Positions 1-8,159 are shown, numbered from the stretch's first letter. The stretch is DNA of 47,082 bases from Anaerolineaceae bacterium (GCA_017417055.1 JAFPZX010000083.1:1-47082), one strand, 5' to 3'. The notes: generated by a model from the sequence alone, not told the origin. Translations and numbers: made by a program.

Positions 1-519
1 CTCTTCAAACAGGAACGCATCGGTCAGAACGGCAAGCGCTTTATTTGTTACAAGCTCCGCTCGATGTATATGGATGCGGAGGAACGGAAGAAAGAGTTTC
101 TTGCTCAGAACCGGGTCTCTGACGGGATGATGTTCAAGCTGGATTTTGATCCGCGCGTTATCGGGAACAAGATCGTGGACGGCAAGCAGGTGACGGGCAT
201 CGGCGAATTCATCCGCGAGCACAGCCTGGATGAGTTCCCGCAGTTCTTCAATGTGCTTGCGGGTCAGATGTCGCTGGTGGGGACGCGTCCGCCGACGGTG
301 GATGAGTGGGAGAAGTACAAATACCATCACCGTGCGAGGCTCGCCATGAAACCAGGTATCACCGGTATGTGGCAGGTCTCCGGCCGCTCCAATATCACGG
401 ATTTCGAGGAAGTCGTCCGCCTGGATACGGAATACATCCAGAACTGGTCCCTCAGCCTGGATATCAAGATCCTGTTCAAAACCATCAAGGTCATCTTCAA
501 CAAAGATGGCGCGATGTAA
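1..519 (+). CDS. Undecaprenyl-phosphate sugar-phosphate transferase, 5'-truncated by the window edge
   Basis: C-terminal part of a bacterial sugar transferase (WbaP/WcaJ/CpsE type). This family starts repeat-unit assembly by moving a hexose-1-phosphate from a UDP-sugar to undecaprenyl phosphate at the inner face of the membrane. The frame is open from base 1 and reads through FKQERIGQNGKRF and YKLRSM, the family's typical start of the catalytic domain. It continues through IREHSLDEFPQ and SLVGTRPPTVDEWEKY, then KPGITGMWQVSGRS near the end. About 172 residues are visible. The N-terminal membrane part lies outside the window. The Met at base 64 is internal and is not the start. The downstream epimerase, dehydrogenase and glycosyltransferases suit a priming enzyme at the head of a polysaccharide locus. 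The exact sugar cannot be told. Confidence 0.93.
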   Translation, partial: LFKQERIGQNGKRFICYKLRSMYMDAEERKKEFLAQNRVSDGMMFKLDFDPRVIGNKIVDGKQVTGIGEFIREHSLDEFPQFFNVLAGQMSLVGTRPPTVDEWEKYKYHHRARLAMKPGITGMWQVSGRSNITDFEEVVRLDTEYIQNWSLSLDIKILFKTIKVIFNKDGAM

Positions 520-660
520 GAAGTAAAGAGTGTGCAGTGTTCAGAGTGCAGTTGATAATAACACATCTTCCGTCTAATATTTAGCGTCTAAAATCTATCT
601 TCTCACGTCATACGTCTTACGTCTAATATCTAAAACCTGGCCTCTCAAATCATGCTATAA
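520..660. repeat. AT-rich intergenic stretch with short repeated words
   Basis: No gene is seen. The word CGTCTAATAT occurs at 571-580 and again at 620-629, each followed by a TYTA-like tail, with further CGTCTA and ACGTC words between. This looks like degenerate short-repeat DNA rather than coding or regulatory sequence. Confidence 0.4.
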
Positions 661-661
661 T
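653..661 (+). promoter_or_regulatory. Possible extended -10 promoter of the first GNAT module
   Basis: TGCTATAAT matches the extended -10 pattern TGnTATAAT and lies 36 bp before the likely ATG at 698. No good -35 box is visible. It would let the module be transcribed separately from the polysaccharide genes. Confidence 0.4.
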
Positions 662-697
662 TATTGATAATAGTGGAAAATGGTCCGAGGTGGAAAA

Positions 698-898
698 ATG
701 GCTACATCAAGTATTATCGACAATATCCGCGTCAACAATCCACAGGTTTTGGTGGATTATGTTGATTTTCTGGAAAAACAGGCTCAAGAGCCGATAAAAA
801 AAGAAAAAATTGAAAAAAACTATGAGTTGCTGACAGACCCGGATCGAATCATGGCGATCGTCAGGAAAAATCTTGAAAATCAAGGAATGCAATTGTGA
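698..898 (+). CDS. Small antitoxin-like partner of a GNAT acetyltransferase
   Basis: A 66-residue acidic/basic protein with no membrane segment. I chose ATG 698 (MATSSIIDNIRVNNPQ) over ATG 680 because GAGGTGG lies at good spacing before 698. The stop overlaps the GTG start of the next reading frame by 4 bp (GTGA at 895-898), so the two are translationally coupled. Such short proteins encoded directly upstream of GNAT-fold genes usually act as antitoxins or accessory partners. That role is inferred from arrangement, because I see no DNA-binding motif. The module sits between the sugar transferase and the epimerase and does not fit the biosynthetic pathway. Confidence 0.6.
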   Translation: MATSSIIDNIRVNNPQVLVDYVDFLEKQAQEPIKKEKIEKNYELLTDPDRIMAIVRKNLENQGMQL

Positions 899-1477
899 GA
901 GCAACTGCTATAAACATTCTTGATATGATTGAAAATTCAGGCCTTGAAATGACTAATGCTGTCATTTCCGGTTTTTCGACTCAGAAGACGAAGGATTCTG
1001 AACCTCTTAACCCGGATATAGAAAATTTCCTGAAGAAAAATGCAATTCAATTTTCAAGAGAAAAGAAATCTATCACTTATCTGGTTATGGATGAAGATAA
1101 TGGCTTCCTGCTGGGTTTTTTCTCTTTAGCTCATAAACCAATAAAGATCCCTCCGGTTGGCATGAGCAAAACAAAAATCAGGACGATAGAAAAATATGCA
1201 CGCATATGATGTATCTGCTTTCCTGATTGCGCAATTTGGAAAGAATTACGCTGTTGCTGAAGATAAACGAATCAGCGGGAATGATCTGATGCAAATCGTA
1301 AACTGTGAGCTCGCGGAAATACAGCATCGGATTGGCGGTGGGGTGAAATATCTCGATTGCGAAGCGGACGCGAAGTTGATCCATTTTTATCAAAAAGAAC
1401 AGGGCTTTACACTCTATGGCGAGCGCCTCAGCGAAACCGATGGGAAACGTTATCTGCAATATTTGAAATTCTTTTAG
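895..1477 (+). pseudogene. GNAT-family acetyltransferase, frameshifted
   Basis: Two overlapping frames together make one GNAT acetyltransferase of normal length (about 190 residues). The first part is 895-1209, starting with GTG, and holds the YLVMDEDNGFLLGFFSLA strands. The second part, in the +1 frame from about 1196 to 1477, carries SAFLIAQFGKNY, the acetyl-CoA-binding neighbourhood and the C-terminal GFTLYGERL segment. The first frame ends at TGA 1207-1209. Slipping +1 at ATA TGA would join ARI to DVSAFLIAQ. This can be a real inactivating indel, an assembly error or, less likely, programmed +1 frameshifting like that of RF2. Related proteins act as tRNA-acetylating toxins (TacT/AtaT type), but the target here is unknown. 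Confidence 0.75.
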
Positions 1478-1539
1478 TTGAAAACCAATTTTCTTTCATA
1501 CAGACGAAATCTTTGAATCTAAATTGTTCCGACCACTAA

Positions 1540-1830
1540 CAACCAACTCCTATAGTGAATGTCATAATTATCTTTATTTTGAGTCAATATTTGCGTAAAT
1601 AATAGAATTGCAGTGTAATAATAATTTTGACGTTTACTATAACTGCTAACCACCAACTGCCAATAAATTCACTCAGAACTCTGAATACATCACACTTTTG
1701 AACTGACCGCTAAACACAAATCTAACATTTGCCGTCTACTCTCCTGACGCATAATATTGAATTCTTTCTGTTGTCTCACATCAAAAATCTAAAAACTGAA
1801 AACATTCCTTATTTAATCTAAGAAAACTCT
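1540..1830. other. Gene-free AT-rich spacer
   Basis: No coding frame, tRNA or convincing terminator. It is rich in words such as CTAACNAC, CCAACT and TCTAAC, resembling the degenerate repeat text at 520-660. The GNAT module is therefore framed on both sides by similar low-information DNA. No consensus promoter for the epimerase was found. Confidence 0.4.
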
Positions 1831-2886
1831 ATGAATTTGAATAATAAAACAGTCCTTGTCACCGGATCTCCGGGATTTATTGGTGCACATCTGGCAATCC
1901 GTTTGCTGCACGAAATGGATTGCGGAACGATTATCTCATTCGATTCCATGAATGATTACTATGATCCCGAATTGAAAGAATATCGTCTGAAAAGGATCGA
2001 GGAAAACGCCCAAAACGCATCTGCTAAACATATCTTTATTAAAGGCAATCTTGCTGACAAAGCTGTACTGAATGAGGTGTTTAACCGATATCATCCGCAA
2101 ATTGTTGTTAACCTGGCAGCTCAGGCGGGAGTACGCTATTGCATCGATCATCCTGATTCATACATTGAATCCAACCTGATTGGTTTTTACAATATTTTAG
2201 AAGCCTGCCGGCATTATCCTGTGGAGCATCTGGTTTTTGCCTCTTCCAGTTCGGTTTATGGTGGGAACACGAAGATTCCATTTTCTACGGATGATAAAAC
2301 AGATCAGCCGATGAACCTTTATGCAGCGACGAAAAAATCGAATGAGCTGCTGGCGCATGCTTACGCGAAACTGTTCAATATTCCGTCAACAGGGCTGCGC
2401 TTTTTTACGGTATACGGTCCTGCGGGACGTCCGGATATGTTTTATTATTCGGCAACACTGAAACTCATCAAAGGTGAAACAATACAGATTTATAACTACG
2501 GAAACTGCAAACGGGATTTTACCTATATCGATGACATCATTGAAGGTGTTTACCGTGTAATTCAAAACCCTCCTGCAAAGCGAAATGGTGAAGACGGACT
2601 CCCTGTTCCGCCTTTCAAAGTTTATAACATCGGCGGAGGCCAGCCGGAAAACCTGATGGATTTCGTAGATTTGCTGCAAAAAGAGCTGGTCCGGGCAGGC
2701 GTATTGCCATGTGATTATGATTTCGAAGCGCATCGAGAATTTGTTCCGATGCAGCCGGGGGATGTACCTGTCACGTATGCGGACAGTTCAGTGCTTGAAA
2801 TGGATTTTGGATTTACTCCTAAAATTCCCATAACCATAGGCTTACGCAGTTTTGCGGAATGGTATGCGGAATACAGGAAAATTTAA
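1831..2886 (+). CDS. UDP-glucuronate 4-epimerase (SDR family)
   Basis: Extended short-chain dehydrogenase of 351 residues. It probably interconverts UDP-glucuronate and UDP-galacturonate for the polysaccharide. The NAD-binding loop TGSPGFIGAH is at residues 11-20 (GxxGxxG). The substrate-site serines SSSSVYG are near 138-144, and the catalytic pair is Y164 and K168 in YAATKKSNE. The GLRFFTVYGPAGRPDMF segment is characteristic of the CapI/GalE-like UDP-hexuronate epimerases. Length is normal for the family. The next gene encodes UDP-glucose 6-dehydrogenase, which makes the UDP-glucuronate substrate, only 22 bp downstream, supporting the hexuronate assignment over plain UDP-glucose 4-epimerase. 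Exact substrate remains inferred. Confidence 0.88.
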   Translation: MNLNNKTVLVTGSPGFIGAHLAIRLLHEMDCGTIISFDSMNDYYDPELKEYRLKRIEENAQNASAKHIFIKGNLADKAVLNEVFNRYHPQIVVNLAAQAGVRYCIDHPDSYIESNLIGFYNILEACRHYPVEHLVFASSSSVYGGNTKIPFSTDDKTDQPMNLYAATKKSNELLAHAYAKLFNIPSTGLRFFTVYGPAGRPDMFYYSATLKLIKGETIQIYNYGNCKRDFTYIDDIIEGVYRVIQNPPAKRNGEDGLPVPPFKVYNIGGGQPENLMDFVDLLQKELVRAGVLPCDYDFEAHREFVPMQPGDVPVTYADSSVLEMDFGFTPKIPITIGLRSFAEWYAEYRKI

Positions 2887-2908
2887 TTTATTCAACCGGA
2901 GAAAATGA

Positions 2909-4105
2909 ATGAAAATTGCTGTTGCCGGAACCGGCTATGTCGGTTTGAGTCTTGCTGTCCTGCTTGCTCAGCATAATGAAGTCACTGCTGTCGATGTGGT
3001 ATCTGAACGGGTCGAGAAGATCAACCGGTATGAGAGCACTATTCAGGATGATTATATTGAACGTTATCTTGCGGAAGCGAAAGCAGGCAGACGCTCGCTG
3101 AACCTTCATGCAACTTTGGATGGAGAGTCAGCCTACAAAGCGGCGGAGTTAGTGGTTTTGGCTGTTCCGACCAATTATGACCCTGACCGTAAATTTTTTG
3201 ACTGTTCCGCGGTAGAGAATGTGATCCGCATCGTACAGCGGGTCAATCCGGATGCCTGGATGGTCATTAAATCTACAATTCCGGTTGGTTATACGGCCCG
3301 GATTCGGGAACAGTTCAAAACGAACAGAGTTCTTTTCAGTCCGGAATTTTTGCGGGAATCCAAAGCTCTTTATGACAATTTGCATCCAAGCCGCATCATC
3401 GTAGGCGCTTTTGAGGATCAACGCGAATTTGCTGCCCGTTTCGCGGCGCTGCTGAAGGAAGGATCGGAAGAGCCGGATGTGCGAATTCTCATTACCCATC
3501 CGACGGAAGCGGAGGCAGTGAAGCTCTTTGCCAATACTTACCTGGCGATGCGGGTGAGCTATTTCAACGAGTTGGATACCTATGCTCAGATGACAGGGCT
3601 GAATACCCGGGAGATCATTGAAGGGGTTTGTCTTGATCCTCGTATCGGCAGTCATTACAACAATCCTTCATTCGGTTATGGCGGTTATTGCCTGCCGAAA
3701 GACACCAAACAGCTGCTTGCCAATTTCGCGGATATTCCCCAGTCAATGATCAGTGCGGTGGTGAAGTCGAATGAGGTTCGTAAGCGCTTTATCGCGGATC
3801 AGATTCTTGTTCGTCACCCGAAAACGGTGGGTATCTATCGCCTGACGATGAAGTCCAACAGCGACAATTTCCGTGCTTCCGCCATCCAGGATGTGATGCA
3901 ATATCTCCATGAGGCAGGCGTTGAGGTCTTCATCTATGAACCGACTCTCGAAGACGGATCGGTCTTTGAAGGCTTCCCTGTGATCAATGATTTGGATGGT
4001 TTCAAAAATGTTTCCCAGGTGATTGTCGTGAATCGTTTTGATGAAGATAAACTTTCTGATGTTCTTCAGAAGGTTTATACCTGTGACCTTTACGGACGGG
4101 ATTAG
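2909..4105 (+). CDS. ugd: UDP-glucose 6-dehydrogenase
   Basis: Cytosolic NAD-dependent enzyme oxidising UDP-glucose to UDP-glucuronate in two steps. The 398-residue length fits the short Ugd class. The N-terminal Rossmann motif is AGTGYVGLSLAVLLA (residues 6-20). The conserved FSPEFLRES is near 143-151. The catalytic cysteine is C261 in FGYGGYCLPKDT. The C-terminal UDP-binding domain carries YRLTMKSNSDNFRASAI. The start is the ATG after GGAGAAAATGA. It follows the epimerase closely and precedes the Alg14-like gene by 3 bp, so these three genes form a tight transcription unit supplying and using UDP-hexuronates. Confidence 0.95.
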   Translation: MKIAVAGTGYVGLSLAVLLAQHNEVTAVDVVSERVEKINRYESTIQDDYIERYLAEAKAGRRSLNLHATLDGESAYKAAELVVLAVPTNYDPDRKFFDCSAVENVIRIVQRVNPDAWMVIKSTIPVGYTARIREQFKTNRVLFSPEFLRESKALYDNLHPSRIIVGAFEDQREFAARFAALLKEGSEEPDVRILITHPTEAEAVKLFANTYLAMRVSYFNELDTYAQMTGLNTREIIEGVCLDPRIGSHYNNPSFGYGGYCLPKDTKQLLANFADIPQSMISAVVKSNEVRKRFIADQILVRHPKTVGIYRLTMKSNSDNFRASAIQDVMQYLHEAGVEVFIYEPTLEDGSVFEGFPVINDLDGFKNVSQVIVVNRFDEDKLSDVLQKVYTCDLYGRD

Positions 4106-4108
4106 GTT

Positions 4109-4567
4109 ATGAAACGCGAAAAACCGAAATTGTGTCTCGTTTCTTCTTCAGGAGGGCATTGGGAACAACTGCAGAAACTGCAGCCGCTGATCGATAAGTA
4201 CGATGGTTTTTTTGTCACTGAAAAGACGCAAATTCCCGCAAAAGCGGAATATATGATGATCCAGACTGATTTGAAGGACAAGCTGGTTATTCCGAAAATG
4301 CTCGTAAATGCGTTTCGTGCAGTGAAAATCTGGATCAGGGAAAAACCTGATTTTGTGATAACTACCGGAACGATTGTGGCTTATCCGTTTTATTGGCTGG
4401 CGGTGCTGTTTCATAAAAAGTTTGTGTTCATTGAGACATTTGGGCGTGCGGATATGCCTACAACGGCAGGAAAGATGATGGAAAAACATTCCGATCTTTT
4501 CATTGTCCAGTGGGAAAGCCAGGTGAAGCATTATAAAAAAGCCATTTACGGAGGATGTCTTTATTGA
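4109..4567 (+). CDS. Alg14/PssD-type glycosyltransferase membrane subunit
   Basis: A 152-residue protein starting with KLCLVSSSGGHWEQLQKL, the Alg14 signature. It continues to FVITTGTIVAYPFYWLA and IETFGRADMPTTAGKMM and ends in WESQVKHYKKAIYGGCLY, the usual end of the family, so it is complete. Alg14/PssD proteins anchor a soluble Alg13/PssE catalytic partner at the membrane to form a GT28-like transferase that adds the second sugar of a lipid-linked repeat unit. Its partner is present but starts 1.1 kb downstream at 5673 instead of next to it, because a GNAT module lies between them. This split is unusual, since the two genes normally abut. Confidence 0.88.
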   Translation: MKREKPKLCLVSSSGGHWEQLQKLQPLIDKYDGFFVTEKTQIPAKAEYMMIQTDLKDKLVIPKMLVNAFRAVKIWIREKPDFVITTGTIVAYPFYWLAVLFHKKFVFIETFGRADMPTTAGKMMEKHSDLFIVQWESQVKHYKKAIYGGCLY

Positions 4568-4744
4568 CGTCAAACTTCTCATCTATTTAGAAATTTTGCA
4601 ACTATTCAGGACAGTGCGCACGTATACAAGCTTTTTTGTTGCTGCCCTGACCACACAAAAAATGTATTCCGTGATGCGACCTTGAGCTTTTAATTGTAGT
4701 GAAAATTGAATATCAATACTCGGAAAATTTACAGCTGCATTGCC

Positions 4745-4773
4745 TTGCAATACATTTCTTGATGAATTATAAT
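4745..4773 (+). promoter_or_regulatory. Promoter of the second GNAT module
   Basis: TTGCAA at 4745-4750 and TATAAT at 4768-4773 are separated by 17 bp and lie 34 bp before the ATG at 4808. This is a good sigma-70 promoter placed right at the inserted module and independent of the polysaccharide operon. Confidence 0.6.
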
Positions 4774-4807
4774 AGAAGAACGATTGATATAATTTTCAAA
4801 AGAGGGT

Positions 4808-5005
4808 ATGATGGTTAATGGTACAAGATACAGAAAACCGAATATGACGAATCTTCCTCGAGAACTTGGTGTGAATATATTTAAACAAATACTGAAATCT
4901 CCTGTTCCTGATCGGGAAAAAATGAGGAATGAATCTAAATATTTCGTAAATGAAAATTTACAAGTGAGGAAAAAGGAAATTGCGCAAGGAAATTCTGCAG
5001 AATGA
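4808..5005 (+). CDS. Small basic protein upstream of a GNAT acetyltransferase
   Basis: A 65-residue basic protein with no recognised domain. It starts ATG ATG (4808 or 4811) after AGAGGG. Its 3' end overlaps the following GNAT gene by 26 bp, so the two are translationally linked. Position, size and coupling match the small partner of the first GNAT module, but the two partners do not visibly resemble each other in sequence. An antitoxin role is a guess from arrangement. Confidence 0.5.
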   Translation: MMVNGTRYRKPNMTNLPRELGVNIFKQILKSPVPDREKMRNESKYFVNENLQVRKKEIAQGNSAE

Positions 5006-5567
5006 ATTGTTCTATTGCAGCCATTTAGGTGATACAGAGAATGATGAGAATGATATTATGCTTTTCTCTGTGAAAGTCAAAAATGGAGATGGACTTGCAG
5101 AATATTTACGATATTTAGCTTTCCCGGAAGAGGAAGCCGGTATCATGCGTACTTACCTTGTTCGTGATGTCTTCTCATCTGAATTAGTTGCTTATTTTTC
5201 TCTAAAAGCAGGTTTGATTTCTATAAATGAAATCCATACTGAAGAAGGTGTTACTTTTGATACGATTCCCGGCGTTGAGCTAGCCAATTTCGCAATAAAT
5301 GAAATTTACCACAAAACTCATCCTGACCTTAAAGGTATCGGGCTAATCATATTCAATGATTTTATTGTCCCGATTATCCAAAATGCAGCAGAAAGTATTG
5401 CTGTCAAAATAATCTATATTTTTGCTCTGCCATCGGAACGCCTGATAAAACGATATCGTGATTATGGATTTTTGCGTTTGGATAGCGCTTCGGAAGATGA
5501 GCTGCACAAGCGATTGAAACCAAATTACGATGAAAATTGTATTTTTATGTTTCAACAATTAAACTGA
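4980..5567 (+). CDS. GNAT-family acetyltransferase, putative toxin-like
   Basis: A 195-residue protein with the GNAT plan: MRTYLVRDVFSSELVAYFSLKAG (central strands), ELANFAINEIYHKTHPDLKGIGLIIFNDFIVPII (acetyl-CoA-binding loop region and following helix) and IIYIFALPSERLIKRYRDYGFLRL (C-terminal strand with the common YGF turn). The likely start is TTG 4980 after GAGGAAAAAGGAAA. No in-frame ATG occurs before residue 27. The start is therefore uncertain. The gene lies between the Alg14 and Alg13 genes and has its own promoter. It is intact, unlike the related module at 895-1477. The substrate is unknown; an acyl-modification role on the polymer is a second possibility. Confidence 0.7.
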   Translation: MRKEILQNELFYCSHLGDTENDENDIMLFSVKVKNGDGLAEYLRYLAFPEEEAGIMRTYLVRDVFSSELVAYFSLKAGLISINEIHTEEGVTFDTIPGVELANFAINEIYHKTHPDLKGIGLIIFNDFIVPIIQNAAESIAVKIIYIFALPSERLIKRYRDYGFLRLDSASEDELHKRLKPNYDENCIFMFQQLN

Positions 5568-5672
5568 AATATTTTATTTTCCATTTGAAACACTAAACCT
5601 GGATATAAACCGTTCAAGAATCTTTATATACCATCTATTTCCTATACCTGATATCTGAATTCTACACTCCCC

Positions 5673-6176
5673 ATGATCTTCGTAACAGTTGGATCCCGTT
5701 TTTATCAATTTAATAGACTTTTCCAAAAACTCGATGAGCTTTATGATGATGGTACTTTGTCTGAGCCAATGTTTGCCCAGATCGGTGCTTCGACATATCA
5801 TCCGCGGAATTACGAGTTCAGGGAGTTTATTTCGCCGGAAGAGTTTGATCAGAGAATTGCTGAGGCTGATATCATAGTCTCTCATGGTGCGTCCGGTTCC
5901 ATTATGAAGGCGCTGAATGCCGGAAAAAAGGTGATCGCTGTTACCCGCCTGGAAAAATATGGTGAGCATATCAATGACCATCAGATTCAAAATAATGAAG
6001 CCTTTGCTTCGAATGGATTAGTCCTGATGGCAGATCCGGAGCTGACGGACCTTGCGGATTGTTTTCGGAAAATCTATGAGAGAAAAGATGGTTTGCGGCA
6101 TTGGGAGAACAAGGATCCGATGGCTATTGTAAATAAAATTGACGAATTCATTCAGGAGAATTGGGATGAGCAGTAA
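5673..6176 (+). CDS. Alg13/PssE-type glycosyltransferase catalytic subunit
   Basis: A 167-residue soluble GT28 C-terminal-type protein. It starts MIFVTVGSRFYQFNRL, has EFISPEEFDQRIAEADIIVSHGASGSIMKALNAGKKVIAVTR (the UDP-sugar-binding GAGS-like region with the conserved SHGASGS) and then EHINDHQ, all typical of Alg13. It should bind UDP-sugar and work with the Alg14-like protein at 4109-4567. No strong Shine-Dalgarno sequence precedes the ATG. In related loci the two genes are adjacent and coupled; here the insertion at 4570-5570 removes that coupling. It overlaps the next gene's start by 11 bp. Confidence 0.88.
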   Translation: MIFVTVGSRFYQFNRLFQKLDELYDDGTLSEPMFAQIGASTYHPRNYEFREFISPEEFDQRIAEADIIVSHGASGSIMKALNAGKKVIAVTRLEKYGEHINDHQIQNNEAFASNGLVLMADPELTDLADCFRKIYERKDGLRHWENKDPMAIVNKIDEFIQENWDEQ

Positions 6177-7026
6177 TCAATTCGCCAAAAAAGTTCGGTA
6201 TGCGCTGCGTTTCCTGCCGGATGAGACTTATATTCAGCTGAATTATTTCGCCCACTTCCACAAATTTGCGAATCTGAAAAAACCCAGGACCTATAATGAA
6301 AAACTGAACTGGCTGAAACTTCATGACCGCAATCCATTATATACGGAACTTGTGGATAAATATGAAGTGAAAAAACATATTAAAAACAAGGTTGGGGAAG
6401 AATATTGTGTTCCTACTTTAGGCGTATGGGATCATTTTGATGATATTAATTTTGATGAGCTTCCGCAACAATTTGTTTTGAAGTGTACCCATGACTCAGA
6501 AGGTATTGTTATTGTTAAAGACAAAAATCATTTTGATAAAGCATCGGCCGAAAAGAAAATTTCCAATGCACTGGGGCAAAATTTTTATTATATCGGCAGA
6601 GAATGGCCATATAAACATGTCAGACCGCGGATCATCGCGGAGCCGTATTTAGTTGACAATGAAACCGGTGAGTTGAGAGATTATAAGTTTTTTTGTTTTA
6701 GCGGTGAACCGAAGGCGTGTTTTGTAGCTTCCGGCAGAGAAATTGGACAAACAAAATTTGATTATTTTGATTTGGATTTTAATTCCTTGGGAATTCGGCA
6801 AAAGTATCCAAATTCACCAACACCTGTAAAAAAACCCGTGACTTTTGAAAAGATGATCGAGCTCGCAAGAAAAATATCCAAAGGTTTTCCACATGTTCGG
6901 GTCGATTTTTATGAAGTAAACGGAAAGTTATATTTTGGCGAATTTACTTTATACCATTTCAGTGGCTTTATGCCATTTCAACCTGATTTATGGGATAATG
7001 AATTCGGAAAATGGTTAAAATTATAA
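6166..7026 (+). CDS. TupA-like ATP-grasp protein
   Basis: A 286-residue protein of the TupA-like ATP-grasp family, named for the teichuronopeptide gene tupA of Bacillus halodurans. The start at ATG 6166 follows CAGGAGAATTGGG and gives MSSNQFAKKV. Family landmarks are RTYNEKLNWLKLHDRNPLYTELVDKYEVK, then FVLKCTHDSEG (the ATP-binding lysine/glycine region) and RVDFYEVNGKLYFGEFTLYH (the acidic metal-binding residues). ATP-grasp enzymes form amide or similar bonds with ATP, so a role in attaching an amino acid or acyl group to the hexuronic-acid polymer is reasonable but inferred. The AT-rich core of the locus begins here. Confidence 0.85.
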   Translation: MSSNQFAKKVRYALRFLPDETYIQLNYFAHFHKFANLKKPRTYNEKLNWLKLHDRNPLYTELVDKYEVKKHIKNKVGEEYCVPTLGVWDHFDDINFDELPQQFVLKCTHDSEGIVIVKDKNHFDKASAEKKISNALGQNFYYIGREWPYKHVRPRIIAEPYLVDNETGELRDYKFFCFSGEPKACFVASGREIGQTKFDYFDLDFNSLGIRQKYPNSPTPVKKPVTFEKMIELARKISKGFPHVRVDFYEVNGKLYFGEFTLYHFSGFMPFQPDLWDNEFGKWLKL

Positions 7027-7048
7027 ATACTTGTGAATAATTTGTAAC

Positions 7049-8146
7049 ATGCTAAGAGTTTTGCATATCCTTCAGCGGATGGAACCAGCAGGTGTCCAAA
7101 CTTTACTTATGAATCTTTATCAGCATATTGATAGGAAACAGATTCAATTTGATTTTCTTGTTCATTATCAAACTCATCAATTTTTCGATGATGTTATTAA
7201 AAATAATGGTGGGAGAATATTCAGGTTTTCCGTTAGGGAGGACTACAACTTTATAAAATATGTTAATGATCTAAAATTATTTTTTCGAACTCATCCTGAA
7301 TATAAGATAGTTCATGGTCATATGCATTCTTTGGGTGCTTTGTATTTAAATTCAGCGAAACATGCTGGTATTCCGATACGAATTGCACACTCCCATACAA
7401 ATGGGATTCAAAATGATCCAAAGAAATTTATTAAAACGGTTATGAATCGACAATATGGAAAGTATGCAACTGATTTGTTTGCTTGTTCCTATGATGCCGG
7501 AAGATATATGTTTGGGAATAAAGATTTTAGAGTAATAAACAACGCCATTGATTCGGAAGTATTTAGATTTGACAAACAATTACGAGAAATAAAAAGGAAT
7601 GAACTTGGATTAGGTAATTCTTTTGTTGTTGGTAGTGTAGGTAGATTTACCATTCAAAAAAATCAAATATACAGTATAGATGTCTTTGAAAAACTATTGA
7701 AGATAAAGCAAAATGCAATATTATTATTGATTGGATCTGGTCCGATGGAAGAAAAAGTTAAAGAGTACGTTAAGGCAAAGTGTTTGGAAGAGAAAGTTAG
7801 ATTTTTAGGTAATCGGGGGGATATGCCATCACTTTATATGGCTATGGATATTTTTCTGTTTCCCTCTTTATTTGAAGGGCTTGGAATTGTGGGTGTTGAG
7901 GCTCAGGCCGCGGGTACACCGGTAGTTTGTACTGATTCTTTACCAAAGGAGATAAATGTGAGCCCGTTAATTTATCGTTTGCCTTTAGGAGATTTGAATA
8001 AATGGGTCCATACAATTCAGGTTGCAGCTGATAGTAAGTATGCACATACAGACATGAGAGAATATATAAAAAAGGCACATTACGATATAAAAGATGTAAC
8101 ATCTTTTTTAAGTAATTTTTATCTTCAAAAAGCCAATTTGCTCTAA
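7049..8146 (+). CDS. GT4-family glycosyltransferase (EpsF-like)
   Basis: A 365-residue retaining GT-B glycosyltransferase. The N-terminal domain starts MLRVLHILQRMEPAGVQTLLMNLYQHID, the typical glycine-rich acceptor-domain start of EpsF-like enzymes. The C-terminal nucleotide-sugar domain has SVGRFTIQKNQIYSIDVF, LIGSGPMEEKVK, VRFLGNRGDMPSLYMAMD and FPSLFEGLGIVGVEAQAAGTPVV, with the E-x7-E motif. It acts at the cytoplasmic membrane face adding one sugar to the repeat unit. It is strongly AT-rich and has no clear Shine-Dalgarno sequence. Confidence 0.93.
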   Translation: MLRVLHILQRMEPAGVQTLLMNLYQHIDRKQIQFDFLVHYQTHQFFDDVIKNNGGRIFRFSVREDYNFIKYVNDLKLFFRTHPEYKIVHGHMHSLGALYLNSAKHAGIPIRIAHSHTNGIQNDPKKFIKTVMNRQYGKYATDLFACSYDAGRYMFGNKDFRVINNAIDSEVFRFDKQLREIKRNELGLGNSFVVGSVGRFTIQKNQIYSIDVFEKLLKIKQNAILLLIGSGPMEEKVKEYVKAKCLEEKVRFLGNRGDMPSLYMAMDIFLFPSLFEGLGIVGVEAQAAGTPVVCTDSLPKEINVSPLIYRLPLGDLNKWVHTIQVAADSKYAHTDMREYIKKAHYDIKDVTSFLSNFYLQKANLL

Positions 8147-8159
8147 TTTAGTTAATCAG

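Noticed and set aside
571-640. CRISPR-like direct repeats
   Set aside because: Only two copies of a 10-base word, no regular spacers and no cas genes in the window.
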